64,000 nt of DNA from Nocardioides sp. LHD-245 (GTDB taxonomy: Bacteria; Actinomycetota; Actinomycetes; Propionibacteriales; Nocardioidaceae): NCBI RefSeq assembly GCF_030929495.1, contig NZ_JAVFWN010000010.1, positions 62,001 through 126,000 on the forward strand. The letters are read 5' to 3'. Within the stretch, counting starts at the first letter, position 1. Each line of letters begins with the position of its first letter. The position numbers and the translations under genes are program-made. The notes below the pieces were generated by a model that worked only from the letters and a program-made list of their open reading frames with translations, did no database searches and was not told where the DNA came from. Below, one piece after another: positions 35,853 through 49,160 of the stretch.

Positions 35853-36170
35853 TCACTCGCTGACCCGCTCCCGCCAGTAGCCGGGTAGCCGCTTGTCGTG
35901 TGCGAACGCGACGACGACGAGCTCGGAAGGCTGGACGAGGTAGACGAGACGGAACGGGAAGCCGGCTACGCGCCGCGACCTGACCGAGGGGCTGCTTTCC
36001 CAGCCGGGCCAGATCGCTCCGGATTCCGGCCATCCGAGGACGGTGTCGACGACCTCGTCGGCGGCGGTCTCGAAACGGTCGCCGAGGCCAGCGCCGCGCG
36101 CCTCGTACCAAGTCACCTCGGCGCGAAGCTCAGCAACAGCCTCGGGGTGATAGCGGACGTCCAGCGTCAC
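35853..36170 (-). CDS. ParE/RelE-type toxin
   Basis: 105 residues with the RelE/ParE fold pattern: VRYHPEAVAELRAEVTWYEA, LGDRFETAADEVVDTVL, and the C-terminal RRVAGFPFRLVYLVQPSELV then VVAFAHDKRLPGYW. ParE members poison DNA gyrase and RelE members cleave mRNA; the sequence alone favours ParE. The start overlaps the antitoxin stop by four bases. It lies inside the segment bounded by the two menB-end repeats, and such modules commonly stabilise mobile elements. Confidence 0.85.
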   Translation of the reverse strand: MTLDVRYHPEAVAELRAEVTWYEARGAGLGDRFETAADEVVDTVLGWPESGAIWPGWESSPSVRSRRVAGFPFRLVYLVQPSELVVVAFAHDKRLPGYWRERVSE

Positions 36171-36415
36171 CGCTGCTGCCTCGCGGCACGGTCCGCCGCG
36201 AGCTGAGCCCTGACCTCGTTACGCGAAAGCATCTGCACACGACCGCTGGTGATGTCATCGACCCGAGACTTGATCTCTGCCGTCCAGGCCTCGTGGACCT
36301 CGGCCGAGTCGGCCGCGTCGTCAAGGCTGGCGAGCAGCGCATTGGCCACCTGCGCGCGCTGATCCACCGGGAGCGTCAACGCCAACTGCGTGATCTCATC
36401 GATTCCGGTGGTCAT
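36167..36415 (-). CDS. Antitoxin of the ParE-type module (addiction module component)
   Basis: 82 residues, acidic: MTTGIDEITQLALTLPVDQR then AQVANALLASLDDAADSAEV and WTAEIKSRVDDITSGRVQML. This is the pattern of addiction-module antitoxins whose C-terminal helix wraps the toxin. ATGA overlap with the toxin gene. The antitoxin-first order and the overlap support a functional pair. Confidence 0.82.
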   Translation of the reverse strand: MTTGIDEITQLALTLPVDQRAQVANALLASLDDAADSAEVHEAWTAEIKSRVDDITSGRVQMLSRNEVRAQLAADRAARQQR

Positions 36416-36464
36416 GCGCTGAGTCTACGTCGGGTTGGCGACAGCTCGCCGGGGTCAAACCCGT

Positions 36465-37037
36465 TCAACCTCTGCCGAGCTTCGCACGTCCCGTTCGGCC
36501 CAGCGCTTCAAGGTGCGCACGCAACGCACCGATGTACGCCCCGAACTCCTCGCTCTCGAGGTAGGCGACATAGCTACCGAGACATTGCTGAAGTCCTGGG
36601 TCTTCGCCGGTCTCCGCGAGCGCATGGCGGGCGAAGCCGAGAACGACCTCAACGTCCTCGTGCCAGGCGGCGACGCTTCGGGACGTCCACCGTTCCAGCC
36701 CGTCGAAGCGGTAGCAGGCGAAAACTTCCTCCGAGTCCGCGCTCATGACCGCGCCGAGCTCAGCCGCGTCGCGTGGCTGCCGGAAGACAAACTCGCGGTA
36801 CCAGTGGTCGTAGGCGACGTTGTCGGGCGCGCTGAGCCTCCCGGTAGCGCAGGTGTCGCTGCTCACCGTCCATACGACGCCGGGGATCGTCAGGAAGGCT
36901 CGTTCATCCCAATCCGTCGGTGGTCGGTCGATCTTCTCCAGCAGCCAGCCACGCGCGGCAGGATGCGAATTTCGTAGGTCGGCACCGAGGGCAACAGCCC
37001 GCACCGTTGCCGAATCGGGGAAGTACGAGGTCGCCAC
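36465..37037 (-). CDS. Hypothetical protein (190 aa)
   Basis: Soluble protein from a GTG at 37037 (VATSYFPDSATVRAVALG). Contains HPAARGWLLEKIDRPPTDWD, VAYDHWYREFVFRQPRDAAE, EEVFACYRFDGLERWTSRSV and LESEEFGAYIGALRAHLEAL. No recognised domain, signal or membrane helix. It is in the island between the menB-end repeats. An upstream ATG at 37091 is possible but adds low-complexity sequence. Confidence 0.6.
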   Translation of the reverse strand: MATSYFPDSATVRAVALGADLRNSHPAARGWLLEKIDRPPTDWDERAFLTIPGVVWTVSSDTCATGRLSAPDNVAYDHWYREFVFRQPRDAAELGAVMSADSEEVFACYRFDGLERWTSRSVAAWHEDVEVVLGFARHALAETGEDPGLQQCLGSYVAYLESEEFGAYIGALRAHLEALGRTGRAKLGRG

Positions 37038-37127
37038 CCCGACATCATGGCCGCTCCCGCCCGCGGAAGGCCGCCGCCCACAGAAAATCAAGAAAGGAGG
37101 TAGCGCAGTTCACCGTAGGTCGCCGCC

Positions 37128-37673
37128 ATGGGATTCGGACTGGCGGCGCGTCGAGTGCGCAACGCGTCGACTCCCCTGGACCACCGATTCCACGCGTTCA
37201 AGTACTGCATCGAATACGAGTCACCCCTGGGCTACGACGGCACGTTTTCCCATCTCGAGTCAGCCACCGGGCTGCGACGCGGCGACCCTGACTTCCTTGA
37301 GGTCGCACTTGACCTCGTTGAAATGCAACGCCGTGCTCGCCAGGACGTCGGGGCCCGGTACGCCGCGGCCCGGCGGTCCCAGAAGCGCGCGGGCATGCGC
37401 GCGCCACATCCACACGCGGTCACGCCCTGGCACCCGCCCCGCTGGCACGGCGACGAGCGAGCCGGTGCGCGCCACGCCCTCTCCGCGTGGCTCCGCCGCA
37501 GAACGCCTGAGGACCTGCCGTCGATCCCGGAAGCGCCACGGCTGTCGAGGGTGCGCGGTTGGCAGCCAGCACCAGACAGCTTGATCTCGACTCTCGCTGT
37601 CTTCCACCTCGTGGATCACGAACTGCGCCTGAACTCGTCCACAAGAGCGGCCAGCAACTCGATGGCTCGCTGA
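37128..37673 (+). CDS. Hypothetical protein (181 aa)
   Basis: Reads MGFGLAARRVRNASTPLDHR, FHAFKYCIEYESPLGYDGTF, SHLESATGLRRGDPDFLEVA, LDLVEMQRRARQDVGARYAA. The first 110 residues look coding and basic-helical. The C-terminal part (after PEAPRLSR) is less convincing and overlaps the convergent gene at 37616-37930. No family recognised. Island context. Confidence 0.5.
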   Translation: MGFGLAARRVRNASTPLDHRFHAFKYCIEYESPLGYDGTFSHLESATGLRRGDPDFLEVALDLVEMQRRARQDVGARYAAARRSQKRAGMRAPHPHAVTPWHPPRWHGDERAGARHALSAWLRRRTPEDLPSIPEAPRLSRVRGWQPAPDSLISTLAVFHLVDHELRLNSSTRAASNSMAR

Positions 37674-37930
37674 TCCTGATCCTCGCTGAGACTTCCGAAG
37701 GTCTCGCCCGTGACGGCTCTCCTGATAATCGCGTTCGCCGCCAAGCTATTTCGGTAGCCGCCCACCGGGAAGCGGTCGGTCGCGAGCCAGAGGCAGAAGC
37801 GCTCGAAGTTGCCGTCCCCCGCGCCCAGGGCGTATCCGTGCCAAAGCGTCAGGATGCCATCAATCCAGGGGCGTCCGACCCACATGCCGGGTCGACCCAA
37901 GGTCACCTTCACGAGCTCGTCCCACCGCAC
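37616..37930 (-). CDS. Hypothetical protein (104 aa)
   Basis: Reads MRWDELVKVTLGRPGMWVGR, PWIDGILTLWHGYALGAGDG, NFERFCLWLATDRFPVGGYR and DQDQRAIELLAALVDEFRRS. Good coding character and aromatic-rich. It resembles small phage- or island-borne hypothetical proteins, but I recognise no named domain. It is the last gene before the menB-end repeat. Confidence 0.6.
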   Translation of the reverse strand: MRWDELVKVTLGRPGMWVGRPWIDGILTLWHGYALGAGDGNFERFCLWLATDRFPVGGYRNSLAANAIIRRAVTGETFGSLSEDQDQRAIELLAALVDEFRRSS

Positions 37931-38018
37931 GACCTCAACCTACCGGCGAGAACGTCAGCACGACCTCGATCGCGATTCTTGCCACGCATCTGCCACGCAC
38001 GAGGCCACAACAGGCCTC

Positions 38019-38056
38019 TGACCTGCGCAAACACTCCAGCTCAGTAGTACCAGGGG
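38019..38056. repeat. Attachment-site-like direct repeat, copy B (inside menB 3' end)
   Basis: Partner of 35680-35717 (35 of 38 identical). It spans the menB stop codon. Directly to its left are two TGCCACGCA motifs exactly 11 bp apart (37980, 37991), like integrase arm sites. Confidence 0.75.
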
Positions 38057-38985
38057 TACGGCGACCAGTCCGGCTCCCGCTTCTCGAGGAACTGGTTGCG
38101 GCCCTCTTGGGCCTCGTCGGTCATGTACGCGAGCCGGGTGGTCTCGCCGGCGAAGAGCTGCTGGCCGACGAGGCCGTCGTCGAGCAGGTTGAAGGAGTAC
38201 TTGAGCATCCGCTGGGCGGTGGGGCTCTTGCCGTTGATCAGCCGACCCCACTCCAGGGCGGTGGCCTCGAGCTCGGCGTGGGGGACGGCGCGGTTGGCGG
38301 CGCCCATCCGGACGGCGTCCTCGGCGGAGTACTCCTGGCCGAGGAAGAAGATCTCGCGGGCGAACTTCTGCCCGACCTGCCGGGCGAGGTACGCCGACCC
38401 GTAACCGCCGTCGAAGGAGCCCACGTCGGCGTCGGTCTGCTTGAAGCGGGCGTGCTCGGTGGAGGCGAGAGCGAGGTCGCAGGTGACGAAGAGGCTGTGA
38501 CCGCCGCCGGCGGCCCAGCCGGGGACGACGCAGATGACGACCTTGGGCATGAACCGGATCAGTCGCTGGCACTCGAGGATGTGGAGGCGGGCGAGCTTGG
38601 CCTTGTCGATCGGGCTGGGCTCCTCGGCGCCGGTGTCACCAGCGCCGGCGGACACGTCCTCGTACTGGTAGCCGGCCTTTCCGCGGATCCGCTGGTCGCC
38701 GCCGCTGCAGAAGGACCACTTGCCGTTCTTCGGGCTCGGGCCGTTGCCGGTCAGCAGCACGCAGCCGACGTCACCGGACATCCGGGCGTGCTCGAGGGTG
38801 CGCAGCAGCTCGTCGACGGTGTGCGGGCGGAAGGCGTTGAGCACGTCGGGGCGGTCGAAGGCGATCCGGACCGTGCCGTGCGCCTTCGCGCGGTGGTAGG
38901 TCAGGTCCGTCAGGTCCTCGAACCCGGGCACCGCGTCCCATTGGCTCGCGTCGAACGTCTCGCTCACACCCTCGATCGCACTCAT
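38041..38985 (-). CDS. menB: 1,4-dihydroxy-2-naphthoyl-CoA synthase
   Basis: 314-residue crotonase-fold enzyme that closes the second ring in menaquinone synthesis (O-succinylbenzoyl-CoA to DHNA-CoA). Motifs: SFCSGGDQRIRG (oxyanion hole), GWAAGGGHSLFVTCDLALAS and the MenB-specific SFDGGYGSAYLARQVG. The C-terminus ends DWSPYPWYY, as in actinobacterial MenB. ATG at 38985 (MSAIEGVSETFDAS) preferred to a far upstream codon at 39042. Its 3' end is duplicated at 35680-35717, so it has served as an integration target without loss of its ending. Confidence 0.95.
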   Translation of the reverse strand: MSAIEGVSETFDASQWDAVPGFEDLTDLTYHRAKAHGTVRIAFDRPDVLNAFRPHTVDELLRTLEHARMSGDVGCVLLTGNGPSPKNGKWSFCSGGDQRIRGKAGYQYEDVSAGAGDTGAEEPSPIDKAKLARLHILECQRLIRFMPKVVICVVPGWAAGGGHSLFVTCDLALASTEHARFKQTDADVGSFDGGYGSAYLARQVGQKFAREIFFLGQEYSAEDAVRMGAANRAVPHAELEATALEWGRLINGKSPTAQRMLKYSFNLLDDGLVGQQLFAGETTRLAYMTDEAQEGRNQFLEKREPDWSPYPWYY

Positions 38986-39040
38986 GGGCCGAACGCTAAC
39001 CGGTCTGGAATAGCGACCCGTCGCGTGGTCTTGTGGAGAC

Positions 39041-39487
39041 ATGACACTTCAAGGCGAGTACGAGCCGAGCAGCCAGCAGTGGGTCCGCGACCAGGTCGCG
39101 GCGTACGAGGCCTCCGGGGGACGCGAGGCGAACACGCTGCAGGGCGGCAAGGACCCGATCGTGGTGATCACGTCGGTCGGCGCGAAGTCCGGCAAGCTGC
39201 GCAAGAACCCGGTGATGCGGGTCGAGAAGGACGGTGTGTACGCCGCGATCGCGTCCAAGGGCGGTGCCCCGGACAACCCGAGCTGGTACGCCAACTTCGT
39301 GGCTCATCCGCTCGTCGACCTCCAGGACGGCCCGGAGCCGAGGGCCTACACGGTGCGGGTCGCCGAGGGCGAGGAGCGCCGCCAGTGGTGGGACCACGCC
39401 GTGGCGACCTGGCCGACCTACGCGTCGTACCAGACCAAGACCGACCGGCAGATCCCGGTGTTCCTGCTGGAGCCCGCCGACGCCTGA
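39041..39487 (+). CDS. F420-dependent nitroreductase-family (Ddn-like) protein
   Basis: 148 residues of the deazaflavin-dependent nitroreductase family: GREANTLQGGKDPIVVITSV, GAKSGKLRKNPVMRVEKDGV and APDNPSWYANFVAHPLVDLQ are characteristic. Members use reduced F420 to reduce quinones or nitro compounds and are membrane-associated in mycobacteria. It is divergent from menB by 55 bp, which fits quinone-related chemistry (inference). Start MTLQGEYEPSSQQWV at 39041. Confidence 0.9.
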   Translation: MTLQGEYEPSSQQWVRDQVAAYEASGGREANTLQGGKDPIVVITSVGAKSGKLRKNPVMRVEKDGVYAAIASKGGAPDNPSWYANFVAHPLVDLQDGPEPRAYTVRVAEGEERRQWWDHAVATWPTYASYQTKTDRQIPVFLLEPADA

Positions 39488-39559
39488 CGAGTGACGCGCG
39501 CCGGGGCGTCGAGGACGCGCGGTCCCGGCGTGCGGCTCACCGATCGGCGGACGCGCACC

Positions 39560-40168
39560 TCACGACGTCGCGACGGTGACCGCGAGGCCGCACAGGTGAC
39601 CGAGTCGCAGGATCTCGGAGTCGGCGAACTCCGGTCCGCCACGGCGGCCGATCACGACGATCTCGTTGCCGTCGAGACGCGCCGCGGCGAAGAGGGTGAT
39701 CTCGTCGTCGGGGACCTCGAGCCGGGTCGGGGCCTCGATCTCGACGAAGTCCACCTCATCGGGCGCGGCGCTGGTGCCGTAGACGACACCCTTCGCCCGG
39801 TGCACCCGGGCGGCCCAATCGACCCGGAAGGTCGCCGGCAGCAGGTCGATCAGCTTGTCGAAGGCGTCGTCCGGGTTGGCGGTCAGCTCCTCGACCGCCT
39901 CCAGGTCCATCATCAGGTTGCCGCCGGCGGGGTAGCGACTGATCCAGAGCACCTCGACGTCGTCGAGCGTGTTGCACGCCGACACGACGGAGTCCGGCAT
40001 CATCCCCTGGTCGATCTCGAGCAGGACGTCGTCGACCGCGGTGCCGTCGTCGCGCTTCTCGACGATCTCGATGGCCTCGATGTCACCCCCCGCCATACCG
40101 ATGGCCGTCGCTACCCGACCCAGCGAACCGGGAACGTCGGGCAGCAGCACGCGCAACAGGTACGGCAT
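39560..40168 (-). CDS. ACT-domain amino acid-binding protein
   Basis: 202 residues. N-terminal ACT domain: MPYLLRVLLPDVPGSLGRVA then TAIGMAGGDIEAIEIVE. The C-terminal half (FRVDWAARVHRAKGVVYGTS, IVVIGRRGGPEFADSEILRL) resembles the second, degenerate ACT/GAF-like part found in actinobacterial homologues. Probably a small-molecule sensor; no enzyme domain is present. ATG at 40168 begins exactly at the ACT beta strand. It is downstream of recD with the large inverted repeat between. Confidence 0.78.
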   Translation of the reverse strand: MPYLLRVLLPDVPGSLGRVATAIGMAGGDIEAIEIVEKRDDGTAVDDVLLEIDQGMMPDSVVSACNTLDDVEVLWISRYPAGGNLMMDLEAVEELTANPDDAFDKLIDLLPATFRVDWAARVHRAKGVVYGTSAAPDEVDFVEIEAPTRLEVPDDEITLFAAARLDGNEIVVIGRRGGPEFADSEILRLGHLCGLAVTVATS

Positions 40169-40250
40169 GGTCTCGACACTAACCCGGTCGGGTTTCGGGG
40201 TGATTGCGGGCCCACGGGCTGGGCTCGGTGACTGGAGTGAGCTGGTGGCG

Positions 40251-40380
40251 GTTGAGTCGTCACATCTGACCCAGTGAATCGTCACTTCCGTCCGTCGCCG
40301 AGGCCACCGGATCCAGAAGTGACGACTCAACGGGTCAGACGTGACGACTCGACGGGTCAGAAGTGACGACTCAACGACCC
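40251..40380. repeat. Large imperfect inverted repeat with three tandem 22-bp units
   Basis: Three direct 22-bp units at 40315-40336, 40337-40358 and 40359-40380 share GTGACGACTC(A/G)ACG. The left part, 40251-40288, is complementary to 40316-40353 (33 of 38 positions), with a 27-bp spacer. It lies between the recD stop and the start of the ACT gene. It could be a transcription terminator, a protein-binding array or a short mobile repeat. Confidence 0.85.
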
Positions 40381-40402
40381 ACAACAGGGCTGCTCGACGA
40401 GC

Positions 40403-42216
40403 TCAGGGTGAGCTGGTGAGGCGGTGGCGCAGGCCGGTGGCGCGCTGCGCGGTCGTCGTCACGGCCGCGCGTACGGCGGCCTCCGAGCCGACCACGAGGA
40501 GGCTCGCGCGGGCGCGGGTGACGGCGGTGTAGAACAACTCGCGGCTGAGGAGTCGGGAGCCCTCCTCGGGCAGCAGGACGGCGATCCGGGTGGCCTGGCT
40601 GCCCTGGCTCTTGTGGATCGTCATCGCGTGCATGGTCTCGATCGCGTCGAGCCGGGCCGGCGCGAACGGACGAGGGGCTCCGGCGCCCGCGATCCAGGCG
40701 CGGGGCCGGCCCGCGGGGTCGGTGACGACGACACCGGTCTCGCCGTTGTAGACGTCGAGGGCGTAGTCGTTGCTGGTGACCAGGAGCGGGCGCCCGGCGT
40801 ACCAGGCCGAGCCGAGCGGTGCGCCGAGCTCGGCGGCGAGCCACTGCTCGACATGGCGGTTCCAGACCCGGACGCCGTAGGGACCGTCGCGGTGGGCGCA
40901 GAGCAGCCGGAAGCTCTCGATCTCGGCGAGCGCCGCCTCGGGACCGGCGTCGAGGGCAGCCGCACGGACCCGCCGCGCCGCCGCGGTGCACTCGGCCTGC
41001 AACGCGGCGACCGGGTCGTCGGTCTCGACCCAGACGACCTCACCGGTGCCGGACCGGAGGACCTCGATCACCCGGTCGGCGGTCTCGTCGAGGTCGGGCG
41101 AGTCGTCGCGCAGGGCCTCGGCGAGGTCCTTGATCTCCTCGGTGGAGCGGTGGTTCTCGGTCAGGGCGACGACCGGGGAGTCGGCGTGGGCGGCGAAGCC
41201 GGCGACCAGGTCGGAGAGCACCGCGCCGGCACCGACGGAGGTCAGCTGGCGCGGGTCGCCGACGAGCACCAGCCGGCTGTCGGTCCGGACCGCCTCGAGC
41301 AGCCGGGCCATCATCGTCAGGTCGACCATGGACGCCTCGTCGACAACGACCAGGTCGTACTTGAGCCGGTTGCCGCGGTCGTGGCGGAACCGGGTGGCGT
41401 TGTCGGGGCGCCAGCCGAGCAGCCGGTGGAGCGTCATCGCCTGCGGCGCCGCGATCTGGTGGTCGGCGTCGCCGAGCGCCCCCAGGGCGCCCAGCTCCGC
41501 CGTCACCGCCTCCTGCAGCCGCGTCGCCGCCTTGCCGGTCGGCGCGGCCAGCGCGATCGACATCCGCCGCTCGTGGGCGACCGCGAACTGGTCGGCCAGC
41601 GCCAGCACGAGGCGCGCGACGGTGGTGGTCTTGCCCGTGCCCGGCCCCCCGGTGAGCACGGTGGTGCGGTGCCGGGCGGCATGCTCGACGGCCGCGGCCT
41701 GCTCGGCGCTGAGGTGCTCACCGCTGACCCGCTGCAGGGTCGCGGCGAGGACACCCTCGTCGACCGCCGCCGCGCCACGCGACCCGAGCCGGGCGGCGAG
41801 GTCGGCGGCGACCTGCCGCTCGAGCCGGTGATAGCGGTCGAGGTAGACCAGGTCGTGCTCGACGTGGAGGACCTCGGCCGCGACCAGGGCGGACGCCTCG
41901 ATCGCGGCCACCCAGGCGGCGTGCTCCGGCCACGCCGGGACCCTCGGGACCGTCGGGTCGGGCAGGTCGGGCAGGTCGGGCAGGTCCGGCAGCGCGGCGA
42001 GGTCGAGGCCCACCGACCCGCCACGCACGGAGCGGACGGCGAGGGCCGCCGCGAGCAGCACCCGCTCGTCGTCCTCGCCGGCCAGGGCGGCGACCCGCTC
42101 GGCCACCCGGACGTCGGCGGCGTCGACCACGCCCGCGGCGTTGAAGGCCCCGAGCAGACCCTGGGCGCCGCGGGCGAGGCGCGGATCGTGGTCGGAGGTC
42201 GGCTCGAACAACTCGG

Positions 42217-42220
<4 letters not shown>
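40403..42220 (-). CDS. recD: Exodeoxyribonuclease V subunit alpha
   Basis: 605-residue superfamily 1 helicase subunit of RecBCD. Walker A: LTGGPGTGKTTTVARL. Motif II: VVVDEASMVDL. Motif III: LVLVGDPRQLTSVG. C-terminal motif VI: ELFYTAVTRARASL. The start ATG at 42220 overlaps the recB stop (ATGA). A tandem LPD repeat (ALPDLPDLPDLPDP) near residue 80 comes from a 9-bp DNA repeat at about 41958-41991. Last gene of the recC-recB-recD operon. Confidence 0.95.
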
Positions 42221-45668
<3,448 letters not shown>

Positions 45669-45672
<4 letters not shown>

Positions 45673-48600
45673 AGCGGGCCCACCTTCTCGGCGCCGGCGA
45701 GGAGCGGCTCCCACAACGTCCACGCGTACGACGCCAGGCCGGCGTCGATCAGCACCGAGACGGGGGCGGCGTGCCCCCAGACCCGGCGGTGCACCGGGTC
45801 GTCGTCCTCGCCGGTGATCCCCCAGGCGTTGAACGGGTCGGTCGTCCAGGCGGCGGCCGCGGCGTCGACCGGGTCGATGTCCATGCCACGCAGCTCCTTG
45901 GCCCGGGCCTCGGCCCAGGCATGGGCGGTGCGGAGCGGGAGCGGAAGGGGACGGGTGGCGCCCTCGTCGTACAGGGCGACGACGGCGGCGAGCCACTCGG
46001 CGGCCCGATGGTCGAGCGGCCCGGCGAGCGCCCGCTGGGGACCGCCCTTGGCGCGGGCGACGGCGTGGCTGGTCCAGTTCTCGTCGGGGTGGCTGACGCT
46101 GAGGGCGACGACCTGGAGCCAGCCCGCGATCCGCTGCCGGGGACCGGGCCGGGAGTAGGTGACGTCGACGACCTGGCTGCCGTGGACCCGCGGCACGGTG
46201 CCGGTGAGCCGGCGGCCACCGCCGAGGTCGACGTCGACGTCGACGCTGCGGGCCGGCGCCGCGCGCAGCGGGGCGCTCTCGCGCAGGAGCGCCTGGCAGT
46301 CGCGGACGACATCGGCGAGCGTGCCGTAGCCGAGCCCGAACGGCGGCAGCGAGCCGCGCAGCTGCTCGGCGAGCATGACCGCCTCGCCGGTGCCGGCCGC
46401 ATCGTCGGAGGAGAGGACGGCCCGCAGCAGCCGGTCGCCGATGCCCCATTTCTCGAGGTTGTCGAGGTCGACCGGGATCGCGTCGGCGACCTCGCCGGGC
46501 TCGAACGGCGTGGCGACGTCGAGCCGCCCGCGCAGGAAGGACCGGGCCGGGCGCAGCACGAAGTCGACGAGGTCGGCGAGCGACACGTCCTGGGCCGGCC
46601 GCGCCGGCAGGGGGCCGTCGAGGAAGGGCGGTGCCGGTGACCGCTCGCGCACCGAGGCGCGGGCGCCGGCGAGCGACGCCCGGTCGAAGCTGAACGGACC
46701 GGGGCCCACGATCTCGCCGGGGAGGTGGTTGCGCGGGTCGAACGCCTGCAGCGGGTGACGGACGAGGACCTGGGGGCGCACCGGCGCCGCGGCCGTGCGG
46801 TCGAGCGTGTCGAGCAGCTCGCCGAGGGGGACGGCGGGCGGTCGCTCCTGCCCGGTGTGCTCGGCCGCTCCGGTGTAGGTGACGACGAGCCGCTCCCCCG
46901 CCGCGAGGATCGCGTCCAGCAGGAGCTGGCGGTCCTCGCCGCGCAGATCGCGCTCGCCCACCCGGGGTCGCCGGCCGAGGACGTCGTCGCCGTGGACGCC
47001 CGTGGCGCGGGGGAAGACGCCGTCGTCGAGACCGACCAGGCACACGACCCGGTGCGGCACCGACCGCATCGGAACCATGGTGCTGACGGTCAGCATGCCG
47101 GTGCGGAAGTTGCCCCGGGTGGGGCGGCCGGCCAGCCGCCCCCGCAGCAGCGCCCGGACGTCGGCGAGGCGCAGCGGCACGCCTGGGTGGTCAGCAGCCC
47201 CGTCGGCGCTGTCGGCGCTGTCGGCGCTGTCGGGGCTGTCGGCGCCGACGCGGGCCCGGGCGAGCTCGCGCTCGAACTGCGGCAGCTGCCAGGCCTCCTC
47301 CTCGTCGACCTCGCACAGGTCGCGCACGCCGTCGGCGATCGCGGAGAACCACTGCTCGGCGGCGCTGGCCCGGTCGAGCGCGGTCAGACACGCGCCGAGC
47401 CGGGCCACGGCCTCGCTGAGCCGGCCGACGAGCTCGATCTCGCCGCTGGCGATGTCGTCGACGGGCAGCCCGCGCCCGACATGGCGGTGCTCGTCGTCGG
47501 TCATCGCGACGCCCAGCAGCAACCGGTCGAGCCCGGCGCGCCAGGTGTTGTGCTCGAACCCCTCCATGGCGTACGCCGCGCGCTGGGTGGCGTCGATCCC
47601 CCACCGGATGCCGGCTTCGGCCACCCAGCGGGTCAGCCGCGCGAGGTCGTCGTCGGTGAACCCGAACCGTCGACGGCACACCGGTCGCGCCAGCAGGTCG
47701 AGGACCTCGGACGCGGTCGCGCGGCCGCCGGCAAGCTCGACCAGCTCGACGGCGACCGCCAGCAGCGGGTTGGTGCTGCTGGTCGCGCGGTCGGCGAGCC
47801 GGACCCGGAGTCGATGGGCCGGATGCAGGTCCGCTCCCCCGGGCCCGCGCGGGTCGGCGTGGTCGCCGATCAGGTCGCCCAGCCCGAAGCCGGCCGAGAT
47901 CAGCGGCGCGTAGGTCTCGACGTCGGGACACATCACGACGATGTCGCGCGGCTCGAGCGTCGGATCGTCCTCGAGCAGACCGACGAGCAGCTCGCGCAGC
48001 ACCTCGACCTGCCGGGCCGGACCGTGGCACGCGTGCACCTCCACCGACCGGTCACCCGCCCGCAGCACCCGGCCGGACCGGATCTCCTCGGACGGCACGG
48101 CGTTGGCCCGCAGATCGTCCTGGAGCCAGCCGAGCAGGTCGTCGGGCGCGACCGGGTCGGGCGCCGCGCCCGCGTCGGCCGCCTCTCCCGCGCGCACCCG
48201 CGCACCCAGCACCGTCGCCAGCTCGCGGGCGTCGCGGCCGAGCGAGGCGAGGAGGGGATGCTGGGCGAGCTCGGCCGACGGCGCCCGGTCGCGCGGGCCG
48301 ACCTCGACACCCGCGGCGGCGACCGCGTCCCACAGCTCCGCCGACGGCTGGGCCAGCCAGAGATGGACGTCGCGGTGCGCCGCCAGCGCCACGAGCAGGT
48401 CGATCTCGGTCTCCGGAAGCCGGGTGTGACCGAACAGCGAGAGCCGGTCGGGCAGGTCGAGGCCCGCCACCTCCCCGGACCGCAGCGCCGCGCAGACCCG
48501 GTCGTGCCGCACGTCGGGCGGCTCGGCGACACCGGCCGCGGCCATCCGGTCGAGCAGCCGCCGCCACAGCTCGGCCTCCCAGGTGAGGTCCGCGGCCAGC

Positions 48601-49112
48601 GGCTCGCCGGCGCCGTCGGTGTCGCGCCCCGCGCGCCAGTCGCGGACCAGCGCGGGCCGCTGCACGGCGTACGACGCGAACAGCTCCGCGAGCCGCCGGG
48701 CGACCGACCAGCGCCGGCTGCGGCGCAGCTCGCCCGCCTCGCCGTCGAGTGCGTGCCCGAGGTGGGTCGCGAGGGTCGCGCACCACGGCTCGCCGAGGGA
48801 GTCGTCGATGGTCGCCAGCAGCGGCCACACCAGCCGCTCTGGGTGCCACGGGTCGTCGCGGTCACGGCCGAGCAGCAGGCCGACCAGCGACGCGGGCTGC
48901 AGGAAGCGCACCCCCGCGCACACGCCGTCGCCGCCGCGGGCGCCCGTGCCGAGGCGGTGCGAGAGCCGCTGGGTGAGCCAGCGCTCGACGCCCTTCGCCG
49001 GCACCACGACGACCTCGCTGGCGAAGGGGTCGGCGAGCGGCACCGCCAGCAGCCGGCCGAGCTCGTCGGCGAGCAGGTCGGTCCGCGCGGCGCGGTGCAG
49101 GTGGAGGGTCAT
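45669..49112 (-). CDS. recC: Exodeoxyribonuclease V subunit gamma
   Basis: 1147-residue RecC: MTLHLHRAARTDLLADELGR, VVVPAKGVERWLTQRLSHRL, LFGHTRLPETEIDLLVALAA and DIVVMCPDVETYAPLI are typical. RecC has a degenerate helicase fold that recognises Chi and holds RecB and RecD. The order recC-recB-recD with 4-base overlaps is standard in actinobacteria. A Ser/Asp-rich DSADSADSADGA segment (9-bp repeat, about 47202-47238) lies in a linker. First gene of the operon; start ATG at 49112. Confidence 0.94.
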
Positions 49113-49160
49113 CGGGGCCGACGTTAGTAGTGGGGTCCGATCGTTCGGTGAGAGGACCGG

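Noticed and set aside
40315..40380. Regular 22-bp repeats resembling a tiny CRISPR array
   Set aside because: The units are directly adjacent with no spacers, one arm is inverted, and no cas genes are present.
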